Below, in pieces: positions 43,517 through 52,460 of a stretch of 64,000 nucleotides of DNA. The notes under the pieces were generated by a model. It saw nothing but the letters and a program-made list of their open reading frames with translations, did no database searches and was not told the origin of the DNA. Within the stretch, counting starts at the first letter, position 1. Each line of letters begins with the position of its first letter. The translations under genes were made by a program, and so were the position numbers. The stretch is from Chryseobacterium taichungense (GTDB taxonomy: Bacteria > Bacteroidota > Bacteroidia > Flavobacteriales > Weeksellaceae). The stretch lies in contig NZ_FOBV01000009.1 in the NCBI RefSeq assembly GCF_900109935.1, forward strand, positions 93,444 through 157,443, read 5' to 3'.

Positions 43517-43891
43517 TTATTGTAGTTTTGAATTTTTGTTAATCTGATCTATTTTAGCATTATAAACTTTCATTGCCCACGTCAGAACTTTCTCTTTGTC
43601 TCCTTGCGTGGCTTTTTCAATTTCTTTTTCTTTTACTCCACTGGATTTTATAAGCTCGATTGCAGAGGGGATAAGAATAGCTTTACGTCTGTCGCTTAAT
43701 TCCATCGGTTTGTGAGTTCTCATTTCCTCGGGAGTTTCGGCATTTTCAGGTCTGAAAAGACTTTTAATAGATTTTTCAAAATTCAAAACTTCTTCACTTT
43801 TTTTCGTGCTCAACGGATTGATTGTTGATGATTCGGTACTGCACGAAATAATTCCTGCCAGAAGAAAGGCATAGAGTAATTTGATTTTCAT
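43517..43891 (-). CDS. Small lipoprotein of unknown function
   Basis: A 124-residue lipoprotein (LAGIISC, Cys17). The mature part is helical and charged, with 'RKAILIPSAIELIKSSGVKEKEIEKATQGDKEKVLTWAMKVYNAKIDQINKN'. No family recognised. It is the first gene of a two-gene operon with the secreted protein downstream and has a perfect -7 box 24 bases upstream. Confidence 0.65.
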   Translation of the reverse strand: MKIKLLYAFLLAGIISCSTESSTINPLSTKKSEEVLNFEKSIKSLFRPENAETPEEMRTHKPMELSDRRKAILIPSAIELIKSSGVKEKEIEKATQGDKEKVLTWAMKVYNAKIDQINKNSKLQ

Positions 43892-43915
43892 ATTATTAAA
43901 TTGTTAATTGTAAAA

Positions 43916-43923
43916 CAAATATA
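43916..43923 (-). promoter_or_regulatory. -7 box of the lipoprotein operon
   Basis: The minus strand reads TATATTTG, a perfect TAnnTTTG match ending 24 bases before the start codon at 43891. Confidence 0.65.
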
Positions 43924-44048
43924 ATTAAAATATTAATCAAAACATAGTGAAAAATTAATTTTAGTGTAAAAATTTTAGTTTTAAAATGAATTTAATTAAA
44001 AAAAATACAGTTATACGATGTTAAATAGAATTTTTTAAAATAATCGAT

Positions 44049-44405
44049 TTAAGGAAAAATATAGTTGATATATGTGAGAAAGCCAACAATAACCGATAAA
44101 GCAGCCATTAAAAGAACCGCTCCGGCAGCAATATCTTTAATAAAACCAATTCTTGTATCAAATTCCGGCCGTATAATATCGCAGATTTTCTCAATGGCTG
44201 TATTAAAAATTTCAGCAGCTAAAACACCAAAACAGACGATCACAATAAGAATAGCATCGATCGTTGTCAGTTTCAAATAAAAAATCAGAAAAAGATTAAT
44301 AAGTAAAGCCACCATTTCAATCTGAAAATTTCTTTCCCATTTTATCATCAGGAAAATACCACGTAAAGCATTGAAAAAACTTTTATGAACAGGTGGTTTT
44401 CGCAT
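44049..44405 (-). CDS. dgkA: Diacylglycerol kinase-family membrane protein
   Basis: A 118-residue membrane protein with three hydrophobic helices and the DgkA/undecaprenol-kinase pattern: 'SFFNALRGIFLMIKWERNFQIEM', then the central motif 'AEIFNTAIEKICDII' with the catalytic Glu residues, and 'IGFIKDIAAGAVLL'. It phosphorylates diacylglycerol or, in many Gram-positives and Bacteroidetes, undecaprenol; the substrate here is uncertain. It is transcribed alone, with a perfect -7 box upstream. Confidence 0.9.
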   Translation of the reverse strand: MRKPPVHKSFFNALRGIFLMIKWERNFQIEMVALLINLFLIFYLKLTTIDAILIVIVCFGVLAAEIFNTAIEKICDIIRPEFDTRIGFIKDIAAGAVLLMAALSVIVGFLTYINYIFP

Positions 44406-44421
44406 ACTGAAAAGATATTTA

Positions 44422-44429
44422 CAAATATA
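44422..44429 (-). promoter_or_regulatory. -7 box of dgkA
   Basis: The minus strand reads TATATTTG, ending 16 bases before the start codon at 44405. Confidence 0.6.
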
Positions 44430-44576
44430 GGGATTTACTCAAAGAAAATCCTTATCTTTAGTTGTTGTCATTTGGCAGCTTTTATCTCAAAATGAAGAAG
44501 GAAAAACAGGGCTGAAATCTTTTGATGGTTGTTAGTAACTCTCAGGATTATTCTTTTCCATCTGTTTTCTATTTAT

Positions 44577-44584
44577 TATATTTG
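44577..44584 (+). promoter_or_regulatory. -7 box of dnaN
   Basis: TATATTTG, a perfect match, ends 21 bases before the dnaN ATG at 44606. Confidence 0.65.
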
Positions 44585-44605
44585 TAAAAATTTATTTTTA
44601 AATCT

Positions 44606-45736
44606 ATGAAATTTATTATTTCAAGTGGTGAACTGCAGAAGGCTTTGCAAACTGTAAGTGGCGTAATATCAAGCTCTCAGTCGAGACCGATTTTAGAAAA
44701 TTATCTTTTTGAATTAGACGGAACTCAGGTTACCATTACAGCATCCGATGGCGAGACAACTCTTGTTACTTCTCTTGAAGTAAAGTCTGATGATACCGGT
44801 AAGTTTGCCGTTCCTGCAAAGATTTTTCAGGATTTTATCAAGACGTATGGAGAACAGCCGTTGACATTGGTTGTGAAGGATAATGCAGAAGGTACGGGAA
44901 GTCAGCTTGAGATTTTAGATGAAAAAGATAACTTTGCCGTGGCGCTTGACAATGCAGATGATTATCCTGAACTTCCTGAATTCGATGCTTCACAAAGTGT
45001 TACCATGTCTGCAGGAGTTTTGTCTGAAGCCCTTACCAACACCCTTTTTGCAACAAGTAACGATTCACTTCGTCCTGTAATGACAGGGGTTTTATTCCAG
45101 TTTGGAGAAAATGAAACGAATTTCGTTTCTACAGATTCTCACAGATTGGTCGTATATAAAAGAAATGATCTGATGAATGCTGAGCCTATGGAATTCATCA
45201 TGCCGAAAAAACCATTGAATATTTTCAAAAATATCTTGGCAAGCTCTAATGATGACGTCACCATCGACTTCAATGAGAATATGGCCAGATTTACTTTCGG
45301 AAAACATACATGGATCTGTAGATTAATTGATGGAAAATATCCTAATTATACAGCGGTAATTCCAAAAGAAAATCCGAATGTATTGACGATTAATAGAAAT
45401 CTTCTTTTAGGGGCTATCAAAAGAGCTTCCATCATGTCAAACAAATCTACCAACCAGGTGAGATTTAAATTGTCTGCGAATATTCTTCACCTTCATGCTG
45501 AAGACACTGAATATGCAAACAAGGCAGATATGCAGATTCCTTGCGATTATAACGGGGAAGATATCAATATCGGATTCAGCTCTAAATTCTTAACTGAAAT
45601 GCTGACAATTCTTGGTTCAGACGATATTACAATGAAAATGTCGCAGCCAAACAGACCAGGTATTATTGAGCCCCTTGATGGTCTTGAAGAAAATGAAAGT
45701 ATCTTAATGTTATCAATGCCGGTGATCGGATTGTAA
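44606..45736 (+). CDS. dnaN: DNA polymerase III beta subunit (sliding clamp)
   Basis: A 376-residue protein with three clamp domains of about 120 residues each. It starts MKFIISSGELQKALQTVSGVISSSQSRPILEN and ends with the canonical ILMLSMPVIGL. The middle domain has 'SNDSLRPVMTGVLFQF' and 'STDSHRLVVYKR', standard for DnaN. The dimeric clamp keeps polymerase III on DNA and docks many repair proteins. It is not next to dnaA or recF here. It has its own promoter box and terminator. Confidence 0.97.
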   Translation: MKFIISSGELQKALQTVSGVISSSQSRPILENYLFELDGTQVTITASDGETTLVTSLEVKSDDTGKFAVPAKIFQDFIKTYGEQPLTLVVKDNAEGTGSQLEILDEKDNFAVALDNADDYPELPEFDASQSVTMSAGVLSEALTNTLFATSNDSLRPVMTGVLFQFGENETNFVSTDSHRLVVYKRNDLMNAEPMEFIMPKKPLNIFKNILASSNDDVTIDFNENMARFTFGKHTWICRLIDGKYPNYTAVIPKENPNVLTINRNLLLGAIKRASIMSNKSTNQVRFKLSANILHLHAEDTEYANKADMQIPCDYNGEDINIGFSSKFLTEMLTILGSDDITMKMSQPNRPGIIEPLDGLEENESILMLSMPVIGL

Positions 45737-45757
45737 TAGTAAACATAAATAAAATAT

Positions 45758-45794
45758 AAAGAGGTTTTGGTTTCAAATCAAAGCCTCTTTTATT
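45758..45794 (+). terminator. Terminator after dnaN
   Basis: AAAGAGG (45758-45764) pairs with CCTCTTT (45784-45790); inside, TTG pairs with CAA. T-rich sequence follows. The dispersed repeat begins about ten bases later. Confidence 0.75.
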
Positions 45795-45799
45795 TTCTT

Positions 45800-45918
45800 A
45801 GGAGCTTTTTCCCGCTTTCCGCACTCGCTATTTTTGTGATTTCGGCTGCGGCGGCAAAGCCGCCGCAGCCGAAATCACAAAAATGAGCTCAAACAAATGC
45901 TGCAATCGGGGCTATGAG
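45800..45918 (+). repeat. Dispersed palindromic repeat, copy B, with a 26-bp perfect hairpin
   Basis: The ends, AGGAGCTTTTTCCCGCT and GCAATCGGGGCTATGAG, match those of copy A at 30984-31070. Inside is a perfect inverted repeat with 26-base arms (45830-45855 and 45859-45884) around a three-base AAA loop; the arm core is GGCTGCGGCGGC, GC-rich in an AT-rich genome. It is intergenic, between dnaN and pheT, and noncoding. Confidence 0.7.
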
Positions 45919-46322
45919 ACAGTCGCTTGATAAACATTAGGAAATTCAACGTCTATCCTTCTGAAAATATCTAGACATAGTTTAGAAAAAATTCTGGAAA
46001 GATTAGATGCTTTCATAATTGACAGCCTTAAATGTTTTTTCAAATATTTATGAGCAATAAGCTGCGTAAATCTGTGAAATCAAAGAGAGAAAAAACAGAT
46101 TCAATAAAAGTAAATTAAAAAATAAATCTACCAATTTTTAACATGAAAGATAAAAAAAGGTGGCAAAAAAAGCATACATTAAGCTCTTAAAGTCTGTTAT
46201 AAATTTCTCTATTTCTCAAAAAAACACGACATTTGTAGACTTAAAATTTAACTAAATTTTTCAAACCAGATCAGATGAAACCATAGATTACATCTGACTT
46301 CAGAAAAAATAAAAATTATCAG
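45919..46322 (+). other. 404-bp AT-rich gap before pheT
   Basis: No open frame or RNA gene was recognised. The best promoter-like piece is GACATTTG at 46228-46235, seven of eight matches to TAnnTTTG, about 87 bases before the pheT ATG. A TCAGATG direct repeat occurs near the end of the gap (46271-46277 and at the pheT start, 46319-46325), of no obvious meaning. Confidence 0.4.
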
Positions 46323-48725
46323 ATGAAAATATCAAACAATTGGCTTAAAGACTTTATCAAAACGGAATTGAAAACTGAAAGAATCGGTGAGTTCCTTACA
46401 GATATCGGTCTTGAAGTTGAAGGGATAGAAAAATTTGAAAGCATAAAAGGTAGCCTGGAAGGAATTGTTGTAGGTAAAGTTCTGACCTGCGAAAAACATC
46501 CGAATGCAGATAAACTGAAAAAAACCACGGTAGATGTTGGAAACGGAAAAATTCTGAATATCGTTTGCGGTGCTCCAAATGTAGAAGCCGGACAAACAGT
46601 TCCTGTAGCAGTGGTCGGTACAAAAATCTATGATAAAACCGGAAGCTTTTTTGAAATCAAAGAAGCTAAAATCAGAGGAGAGGTTTCTCAGGGAATGATC
46701 TGTGCAGAAGATGAGCTGGGTCTTAGTGATGATCATGGAGGAATCATGGTGCTGAATGAAGAAAAATTTGAAGTCGGAAAAAACTTCGCTGATTATTTTG
46801 AAATTGCCAATGACGAAGTGATAGAAATTGGTTTGACTCCGAACCGTACCGATGCCATGTCGCACTACGGAGTGGCAAGAGACTTACATGCCTATCTTTC
46901 TACCAATAAGCAGAAATCAGAATTTGAAAAAGTTTCTTCAGTTGCATTAAACAATGAAGGAACCAATGATTTTAAGCTGGTTGTGGAAGACGCTGAGCTT
47001 TGCCCAAGATACATCGGGGCAGTAATCGAAAATGTGAAGGTAACAGATTCTCCGGCATGGCTGAAAGACAGACTGAAAGCCATCGGCTTAAGCCCGATCA
47101 ACAATGTTGTGGATATTACCAATTATATTCTTCACGGTTTCGGTCAGCCGCTTCATGCTTTTGATGCTGATAAGATCACTGACAAAACCGTTAAGGTAGG
47201 AACCGTAAAAGAAGGCACGAAATTCACAACATTAGATGGTGTGGAAAGAACGCTGAATGGTTCTGAAATCATGATTAAAGACGGAAAAGACAATCCGATG
47301 TGTATCGCCGGAGTTTTCGGTGGTGCCAATTCAGGGGTTTCTGCTGAAACGAAAACCATTTTCCTGGAAAGCGCTTATTTTAATCCTGTTGCGGTAAGAA
47401 AAGGGGCTAAATTTCACGGACTAAATACAGATGCGTCTTTCAGGTTTGAAAGAGGTGTGGATCCTAATATTACCAGAACAGCCATTACTCACGCCATCAA
47501 ATTAATTCAGGAACTGGCCGAAGGAAAATTAGTAGGAGACCTTTTGGAAGAATATCCAAAGAAAATTGAAGATAATTATGTGATTATCAGATTTTCCAAA
47601 ATCGAACAGATTTTAGGAACAAAAATTCACAGGGAAAAAGTGAAAGAAATTTTGAAGGCTTTGGATATTCAGGTTTTAAATGAAATTCAGAATGGCCTTG
47701 AGATTTCCGTTCCGGCTTACAGAGCAGACGTAACGAGAGAGATCGACGTGATTGAAGAGATTTTAAGAATCTACGGATACAATAAGATCGATGCTCCTCA
47801 GAAAATATCTTTTACTCCGGTGAAATTAAATGCAAAAGATCAGGATGAATTAGAAAACAGCTGGGCAAGAACATTGCAAAGTCTTGGTTTCAATGAAGTA
47901 ATGAATAATTCACTCACTGCCGTAAAAGATGAAACAGATGCTGTAAAGCTGTTAAACCCGCTAAGCAATGATCTTGCATTCATGAGAAAATCTTTGCTGG
48001 AAGGACTTTTACAGAATACAATCTATAATATCAACAGGAAAAACCAGGATATCAAATTCTTCGAATTCGGAAAAATTTATCATAAAAGAGAAAAATACGA
48101 AGAAAGAAAACAACTGGCGATTCTTGTTTCTGGAAGGGAAGTTGCAGAAAACTGGCTTCAGCCGAAATCAGCAACAAACTTTTATTATTTGAAAGCTTAT
48201 GTAAAAGTTTTATTGGAGAAACTTGCTATTGATTATAAAGAAGTTGCTTTGTCTGATGAAAGATTCTCTGATGCTCTGTCGTATGAGGTTAACGGCAAAA
48301 CATTAGTAAGAATCGGAAAAGTAAGCGCCCAGATGCTAAAAGATTTTGATATTGATCAGGAATGTTTTTATGCAGAAATCGAGCTCGAATTTGCCCAAGA
48401 ACTCCGTGTTGAAAATGATCTGAAGTTTATAGATATTCCTAAATTTAACAAAATCAGAAGAGATTTAGCTTTACTGATTGATAAAAATGTGAATTATGAA
48501 GATCTTTATCAGGCTGCTAAAAAGAATAAATCTCCTTATATTAAAAATATCAATCTTTTTGATGTGTATGAAGGAAAAAATCTTCCTGAAGGTAAAAAAT
48601 CTTATGCCATGAGTTTTGAACTTTTAAACGAAGAAAAAACGTTGGAAGAGAAAGAAATTGCAACTGTAATGGATTCTTTGATTAAATCTTTCCAAAAAGA
48701 ATTTAATGCAGAATTAAGAGGATAA
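46323..48725 (+). CDS. pheT: Phenylalanyl-tRNA synthetase beta subunit
   Basis: An 800-residue subunit of the alpha2-beta2 enzyme that charges tRNA-Phe. In order: the N-terminal MKISNNWLKDFI, an EMAP-like tRNA-binding domain (about 40-155, with KHPNADKLKKTTVDVG and NIVCGAPNV), B3/B4 editing domain with ITNYILHGFGQPLHAFD, B5 domain with YRADVTREIDVIEEILRIYGYNKI, the catalytic-like core, and the C-terminal anticodon-binding FDX-ACB domain (from about 705, with PKFNKIRRDLALLID). The length is normal. pheS is not adjacent. Confidence 0.97.
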   Translation: MKISNNWLKDFIKTELKTERIGEFLTDIGLEVEGIEKFESIKGSLEGIVVGKVLTCEKHPNADKLKKTTVDVGNGKILNIVCGAPNVEAGQTVPVAVVGTKIYDKTGSFFEIKEAKIRGEVSQGMICAEDELGLSDDHGGIMVLNEEKFEVGKNFADYFEIANDEVIEIGLTPNRTDAMSHYGVARDLHAYLSTNKQKSEFEKVSSVALNNEGTNDFKLVVEDAELCPRYIGAVIENVKVTDSPAWLKDRLKAIGLSPINNVVDITNYILHGFGQPLHAFDADKITDKTVKVGTVKEGTKFTTLDGVERTLNGSEIMIKDGKDNPMCIAGVFGGANSGVSAETKTIFLESAYFNPVAVRKGAKFHGLNTDASFRFERGVDPNITRTAITHAIKLIQELAEGKLVGDLLEEYPKKIEDNYVIIRFSKIEQILGTKIHREKVKEILKALDIQVLNEIQNGLEISVPAYRADVTREIDVIEEILRIYGYNKIDAPQKISFTPVKLNAKDQDELENSWARTLQSLGFNEVMNNSLTAVKDETDAVKLLNPLSNDLAFMRKSLLEGLLQNTIYNINRKNQDIKFFEFGKIYHKREKYEERKQLAILVSGREVAENWLQPKSATNFYYLKAYVKVLLEKLAIDYKEVALSDERFSDALSYEVNGKTLVRIGKVSAQMLKDFDIDQECFYAEIELEFAQELRVENDLKFIDIPKFNKIRRDLALLIDKNVNYEDLYQAAKKNKSPYIKNINLFDVYEGKNLPEGKKSYAMSFELLNEEKTLEEKEIATVMDSLIKSFQKEFNAELRG

Positions 48726-48751
48726 TTTATAAAATAAATACATTTATATAA

Positions 48752-48774
48752 AGCGGACTTTTGTCCGTTTTTTT
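48752..48774 (+). terminator. Terminator after pheT
   Basis: CGGAC pairs with GTCCG (48754-48767) around TTTT and is followed by seven T. Confidence 0.85.
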
Positions 48775-48896
48775 ATTGCTCTTTATCATGATATTTAATG
48801 AGTTCGAATAGATAAAAGTTACATATCAGCAAAGAAAAAATAGCTTTCGGAAAACAATAAAGTTTTATGAGGGCTGTTTAAATAATATTATTTCCG

Positions 48897-48904
48897 TAAA
48901 TTTG
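48897..48904 (+). promoter_or_regulatory. -7 box of the META lipoprotein gene
   Basis: TAAATTTG, a perfect match, ends 21 bases before the ATG at 48926. Confidence 0.65.
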
Positions 48905-48925
48905 ATTTAAATCAAAAATAAACAA

Positions 48926-49333
48926 ATGAAAAATCTTTTTTTAAGTATATGTACGGCCGCAGTTTTGGTTTCTTGTGGTGCAATGTCTGGTTCTGCCTCG
49001 AAAGTAGGTAAGGCTCAACCTTCATTGTCAGGGACAAAATGGGCATTGGCGGACAATGTGAAAGGAAAAACACCTACTTTAAATATTGAAGGGGAAAAGA
49101 TCAACGGAAATACAGGATGTAACAACTATTTCGGAACAGCTAAGGTAGAGCCTTCTACGGGAAATTTTTCTGCAGGGCAGATGGGTTCCACAAAAATGGC
49201 TTGTGAGAATATGAGCGTAGAGAAAAACTTTATGGACATGATGTCGAAAGCCAACAAATACGTCATCACCGGAAATGTTCTCGAATTGTATCAGGATAAT
49301 CTCCTCTTGCTAAAATTCAACAAAGCAGAATAA
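48926..49333 (+). CDS. META-domain (HslJ-like) lipoprotein
   Basis: A 135-residue lipoprotein (VLVSC, Cys17) with one META domain: 'LSGTKWALADN ... PTLNIEGEKINGNTGCNNYFGTAKV ... GSTKMACENMSVEKNFMDMMSKANKYVITGNVLELYQDNLLLLKF'. META domains occur in the heat-shock protein HslJ and in stress-related lipoproteins; the exact role is unknown. The gene has its own promoter box and a strong terminator. Confidence 0.88.
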   Translation: MKNLFLSICTAAVLVSCGAMSGSASKVGKAQPSLSGTKWALADNVKGKTPTLNIEGEKINGNTGCNNYFGTAKVEPSTGNFSAGQMGSTKMACENMSVEKNFMDMMSKANKYVITGNVLELYQDNLLLLKFNKAE

Positions 49334-49342
49334 TAAAATAAG

Positions 49343-49370
49343 AAAAGGAACTCATTTGAGTTCCTTTTTT
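49343..49370 (+). terminator. Terminator after META gene, probably bidirectional
   Basis: AAAAGGAACTC (49343-49353) pairs with GAGTTCCTTTT (49358-49368) around ATTT, with T residues after it and A residues before it. It separates convergent genes. Confidence 0.87.
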
Positions 49371-49389
49371 ATGCTTAGATTATTAAAAT

Positions 49390-49632
49390 TTAATCTTCAT
49401 CTTCTTCCTCGTCGTACTTAGCCAGCTCTTCATCGCACCATTTGAATGCAGCTTCTACCACCTTTGTAGCTTCGTCTGCCATAGTTTCTTCGTCGTCACC
49501 TTCAAGATCATCCAGCCACTCAACTTCTTCCTCCTCTACATTAAGGATGAATCTCGGATATTCTGTATGAACTACGAACAAATCTTCTGGAAATTCCGAA
49601 TTATCTGCTAATAAAAACTTTGGTAATTTCAT
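49390..49632 (-). CDS. Small acidic protein of unknown function
   Basis: An 80-residue, very acidic protein: the middle is EEEEVEWLDDLEGDDEE and the end KYDEEEDED. The N-terminus 'MKLPKFLLADNSEFPEDLFVVHTEYPRFILNV' is well ordered and hydrophobic enough to fold. I believe similar proteins are common in Flavobacteria, but I cannot name the family. It has its own perfect -7 box (49657-49664), so it is not simply the end of the operon upstream. Confidence 0.72.
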   Translation of the reverse strand: MKLPKFLLADNSEFPEDLFVVHTEYPRFILNVEEEEVEWLDDLEGDDEETMADEATKVVEAAFKWCDEELAKYDEEEDED

Positions 49633-49656
49633 TTTTTTAATGTTTTAACTTTAACT

Positions 49657-49664
49657 CAAAGATA
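49657..49664 (-). promoter_or_regulatory. -7 box of the small acidic protein gene
   Basis: The minus strand reads TATCTTTG, a perfect match ending 24 bases before the start codon at 49632. Confidence 0.65.
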
Positions 49665-49670
49665 ATAAAA

Positions 49671-50987
49671 TTATTGATATTTGTTCTTGTCAATCTTCAT
49701 TTTTTGTAAAACTTTATACCTCGTTAAAGTTGTTTTCTGTAAGGTGTCTTTTGGCTTGAAACTGAGTACTACATAGGGATTTACGGTACTGATAAGTTCT
49801 GCAACCTGAATATATTCAAGATCCTCAATATCTTCCACGTAAAATTTTACCGGGCCTTTATCAAGATTTTCGGATTTTAAAAACTGTTTCATCTCTTTTC
49901 TGTTTTCAAGATAATTTCCTCTTGATAGCCATGTGAAAGCAATTCCTGAAAGAATACTTAAAAAGCCTATCGCATATACTTTATAATTAAAAATAAAAAA
50001 TAATTTTCTGAAATAAACGAGCCATATAGGAAAGCTGAATGGCGCCATCAGACGATAATCAATAGCATTCACAGAATAGAAATACTGGATAAAATAAGAA
50101 CAGATTATTCCGACAATACTTACGAATATAAAGAAAAACTCAGTCTCTGAAAGCTTATATTTGATAAACAGGTATACCATTAAAAGGATATTGAGAAAGC
50201 CAATTCCATAGATTGCATAATTAATTGCCCCTCCTGCCGGATTCGCAATATGAATAAACGGATTGAAAGTGGTACATAATCCCTGAAATAGTTCTTTTAA
50301 AAGCTTTGAGGTTGGATGAAGACCAATTTCTAAAAATTCATTTACATAATTTTCATTAAAATAATCGATAAATAAAAATTTATATAAAACAACAAAAATC
50401 CCTCCGATCAATCCTGAAATAACAAATGGTTTTGAATATGGCTTTTTCCAGAAAATCAATCCGAAAAGTCCTGTACCTGCCATAATAAATAGTGAACTGT
50501 AACGGATATTATATAGCAAAATTAAATTCAATGAAAGATAAAAAATAGCTTTTCCGCCAGTAATTTTTCCTTCGATGATAAGAGATGAAGTGTAAAGAAA
50601 TAATAATACAAAAGGTAATATTACTGCCTCACTCATGGTATACGAGAATATCGAAAGAAAACTGAATAATGCGCTTAAGACAACTGCTTCTTTAAAGAAA
50701 AATTTCTTTTTCCAGGCAAAAAAAATAATAAATAAAAATGCTGAAATTCCCACAATTTTACTGCTCCAGAATTCATCAGGCCCGAAAAAAGTAAAAAATT
50801 TAATGCTTAAAGGATAGCCCAATGGCGTCGTCGTATTGTCAATTGTTGGAAAAACGTGCGCAAAACGCATATAGCGTATAGAATCAGGATTTGTTCTTCC
50901 TTTCTCGTTGAGTAAAAAACGCAAAATGATCATCATTAAAGTAATGATGATCATTGATATTTGAATTGTTCTTTCTTTAAATTTCAT
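49671..50987 (-). CDS. Polytopic membrane protein, GT-C glycosyltransferase-like
   Basis: About 438 residues from the ATG read at 50987-50985 (an ATG 22 codons earlier is possible but adds a charged, non-conserved-looking start). It has ten or more hydrophobic segments and a short soluble C-terminal part. The early 'PDSIRYMRFAHVFPTIDNTTTPLGYPLSIKFFTFFG' loop after the first helix resembles the acidic first loop of GT-C (dolichol-phosphate-mannose-type) glycosyltransferases. The assignment is from topology only. It may modify glycans, lipids or proteins at the outer face of the membrane. Confidence 0.6.
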   Translation of the reverse strand: MKFKERTIQISMIIITLMMIILRFLLNEKGRTNPDSIRYMRFAHVFPTIDNTTTPLGYPLSIKFFTFFGPDEFWSSKIVGISAFLFIIFFAWKKKFFFKEAVVLSALFSFLSIFSYTMSEAVILPFVLLFLYTSSLIIEGKITGGKAIFYLSLNLILLYNIRYSSLFIMAGTGLFGLIFWKKPYSKPFVISGLIGGIFVVLYKFLFIDYFNENYVNEFLEIGLHPTSKLLKELFQGLCTTFNPFIHIANPAGGAINYAIYGIGFLNILLMVYLFIKYKLSETEFFFIFVSIVGIICSYFIQYFYSVNAIDYRLMAPFSFPIWLVYFRKLFFIFNYKVYAIGFLSILSGIAFTWLSRGNYLENRKEMKQFLKSENLDKGPVKFYVEDIEDLEYIQVAELISTVNPYVVLSFKPKDTLQKTTLTRYKVLQKMKIDKNKYQ

Positions 50988-51103
50988 GGATGGAAAATAG
51001 TGAATTTTAATAAATAAGTCAATTTCTTCAAGTGAATTTAAATTGAACTTCACAATTTTTACCTATCTAAGCTGACCATTAACAATTCACCATTCACGAC
51101 CAT

Positions 51104-51997
51104 TTATTTTAAAAACATTTTCGCTACTTTTTCTGCTTTTTTGCTTTCTGAGTAATCATAGAAACCTTCACCTGATTTTACGCCTAATTTTCCAGCCATC
51201 ACCATGTTGACCAATAACGGATTTGGTGCATATTTAGGGTTTTTGAAACCGTCATACATTACATTTAAGATCGCCAAACAAACATCAAGTCCAATAAAAT
51301 CTGCCAGTTGAAGCGGTCCCATCGGATGCGCCATTCCCAATTTCATTACTGTGTCAATTTCCTCAACACCGGCAACACCGTTGTAAAGTGTTTCAATAGA
51401 TTCATTGATCATCGGCATTAAGATTCTGTTCGCCACAAAACCGGGATAATCATTTACTTCCACAGGCACTTTTCCTAATGTTTTGCTCATTTCATAAATC
51501 GCATCAAAAGTTTCTTTTGAGGTCGAATAGCCTTTGATAATTTCCACCAGCTTCATGATGGGAACAGGATTCATAAAATGCATTCCGATTACTTTCTCTG
51601 CTCTTTTGGTGGCCGCTGCAATTTTTGTGATGGAAATGGATGAGGTGTTTGTAGCCAATATGCAGTTTTCAGGAGCAAACTCGTCCATCTGGCCGAAAAT
51701 TTTCAGTTTTAATTCCTGATTTTCCGTTGCAGCTTCCACAATAAGATCTGCGTTTCCGACAGCATCTTTAAGCGCTGTAAAAGTGGTAATATTTCCTAAA
51801 GTTTCAGCTTTTTGTTCTTCAGTAAGGTTTCCCTTTGCAATTATTCTGTCAAGATTAGTGGTGATAGTTTTCAGGCCTTTGTCTAAAGCTTCCTGTGATA
51901 CGTCTACAAGATTTACTTTAAAACCACTTTGTGCAAATGTATGCGCAATACCATTCCCCATGGTTCCGGCTCCGATAACTACAATGTTTTTGATCAT
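51104..51997 (-). CDS. 3-hydroxybutyryl-CoA dehydrogenase
   Basis: A 297-residue NAD-dependent enzyme that interconverts 3-hydroxyacyl-CoA and 3-oxoacyl-CoA. The Rossmann motif GAGTMGNG is at residues 8-15. The catalytic His is in GMHFMNPVPIMKLVE, and 'GFVANRILMPMINE' plus 'GLDVCLAILNVMY' are typical of the C-terminal dimerisation domain. It is the monofunctional type, length normal. A CoA-transferase pair lies 4.5 kb away on the other strand, which would fit ketone-body or branched-chain breakdown, but they are not in one operon. Confidence 0.93.
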   Translation of the reverse strand: MIKNIVVIGAGTMGNGIAHTFAQSGFKVNLVDVSQEALDKGLKTITTNLDRIIAKGNLTEEQKAETLGNITTFTALKDAVGNADLIVEAATENQELKLKIFGQMDEFAPENCILATNTSSISITKIAAATKRAEKVIGMHFMNPVPIMKLVEIIKGYSTSKETFDAIYEMSKTLGKVPVEVNDYPGFVANRILMPMINESIETLYNGVAGVEEIDTVMKLGMAHPMGPLQLADFIGLDVCLAILNVMYDGFKNPKYAPNPLLVNMVMAGKLGVKSGEGFYDYSESKKAEKVAKMFLK

Positions 51998-52022
51998 TTT
52001 ACCTTTTAGTTTAATTTATTTA

Positions 52023-52430
52023 TTATTTAATCTGCGTTAAATTTCTTGCATTGGAAAGGTCAGCTTTTTTTATAATTTCTGATTCATTAAAATTGACCAT
52101 TCCGTCACTGTTTTTGCTTCTTGCATTATTCTGGCTGCTAACCGCGGCTTTTAATCCTTTAATGAAATTATTCTTCTGAGTTTTTGAAAGTCCATCGGTA
52201 CCAATATAAAGGTTATATTCGCCTTCTCTTCCCAATCCGCTCTGTTTATAAATTTCAAGATTTTTTACCTTATTTTTCTGTTTAAATTTTGTCAAATAAT
52301 CCATGACAGGCTTGTCAGAAGGAGTTCCGCAGCATACACTTGCGTATCCTATCTGAAGGTAATTTTCACTCTTTTGAGCAAAGAATAAGGTGCAGCCGAA
52401 GATTGCTATTGTTAATACTATTTTTTTCAT
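52023..52430 (-). CDS. Small secreted protein of unknown function
   Basis: A 135-residue protein with a signal peptide (ending FFAQ). No family recognised. The mature N-terminus has the unusual CC pair in 'IGYASVCCGTPSDKPVMDYLTKFK', followed by 'GREGEYNLYIGTDGLSKTQKNNFIKGL'. It lies 30 bases after the beta-lactamase gene and 25 bases before the dehydrogenase gene on the same strand, so it may be transcribed with either. Confidence 0.65.
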   Translation of the reverse strand: MKKIVLTIAIFGCTLFFAQKSENYLQIGYASVCCGTPSDKPVMDYLTKFKQKNKVKNLEIYKQSGLGREGEYNLYIGTDGLSKTQKNNFIKGLKAAVSSQNNARSKNSDGMVNFNESEIIKKADLSNARNLTQIK

Positions 52431-52460
52431 GTTAACGGTTTTAAAATTAAGCTTAAATTT

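Noticed and set aside
45830..45884. Large hairpin as an integron attC site
   Set aside because: attC sites are imperfect palindromes with defined R and L boxes and border cassette genes; this one is perfect, has neither, and its ends match a dispersed repeat.
46332..46865. 177-residue minus-strand open frame
   Set aside because: Antisense to the tRNA-binding domain of pheT.
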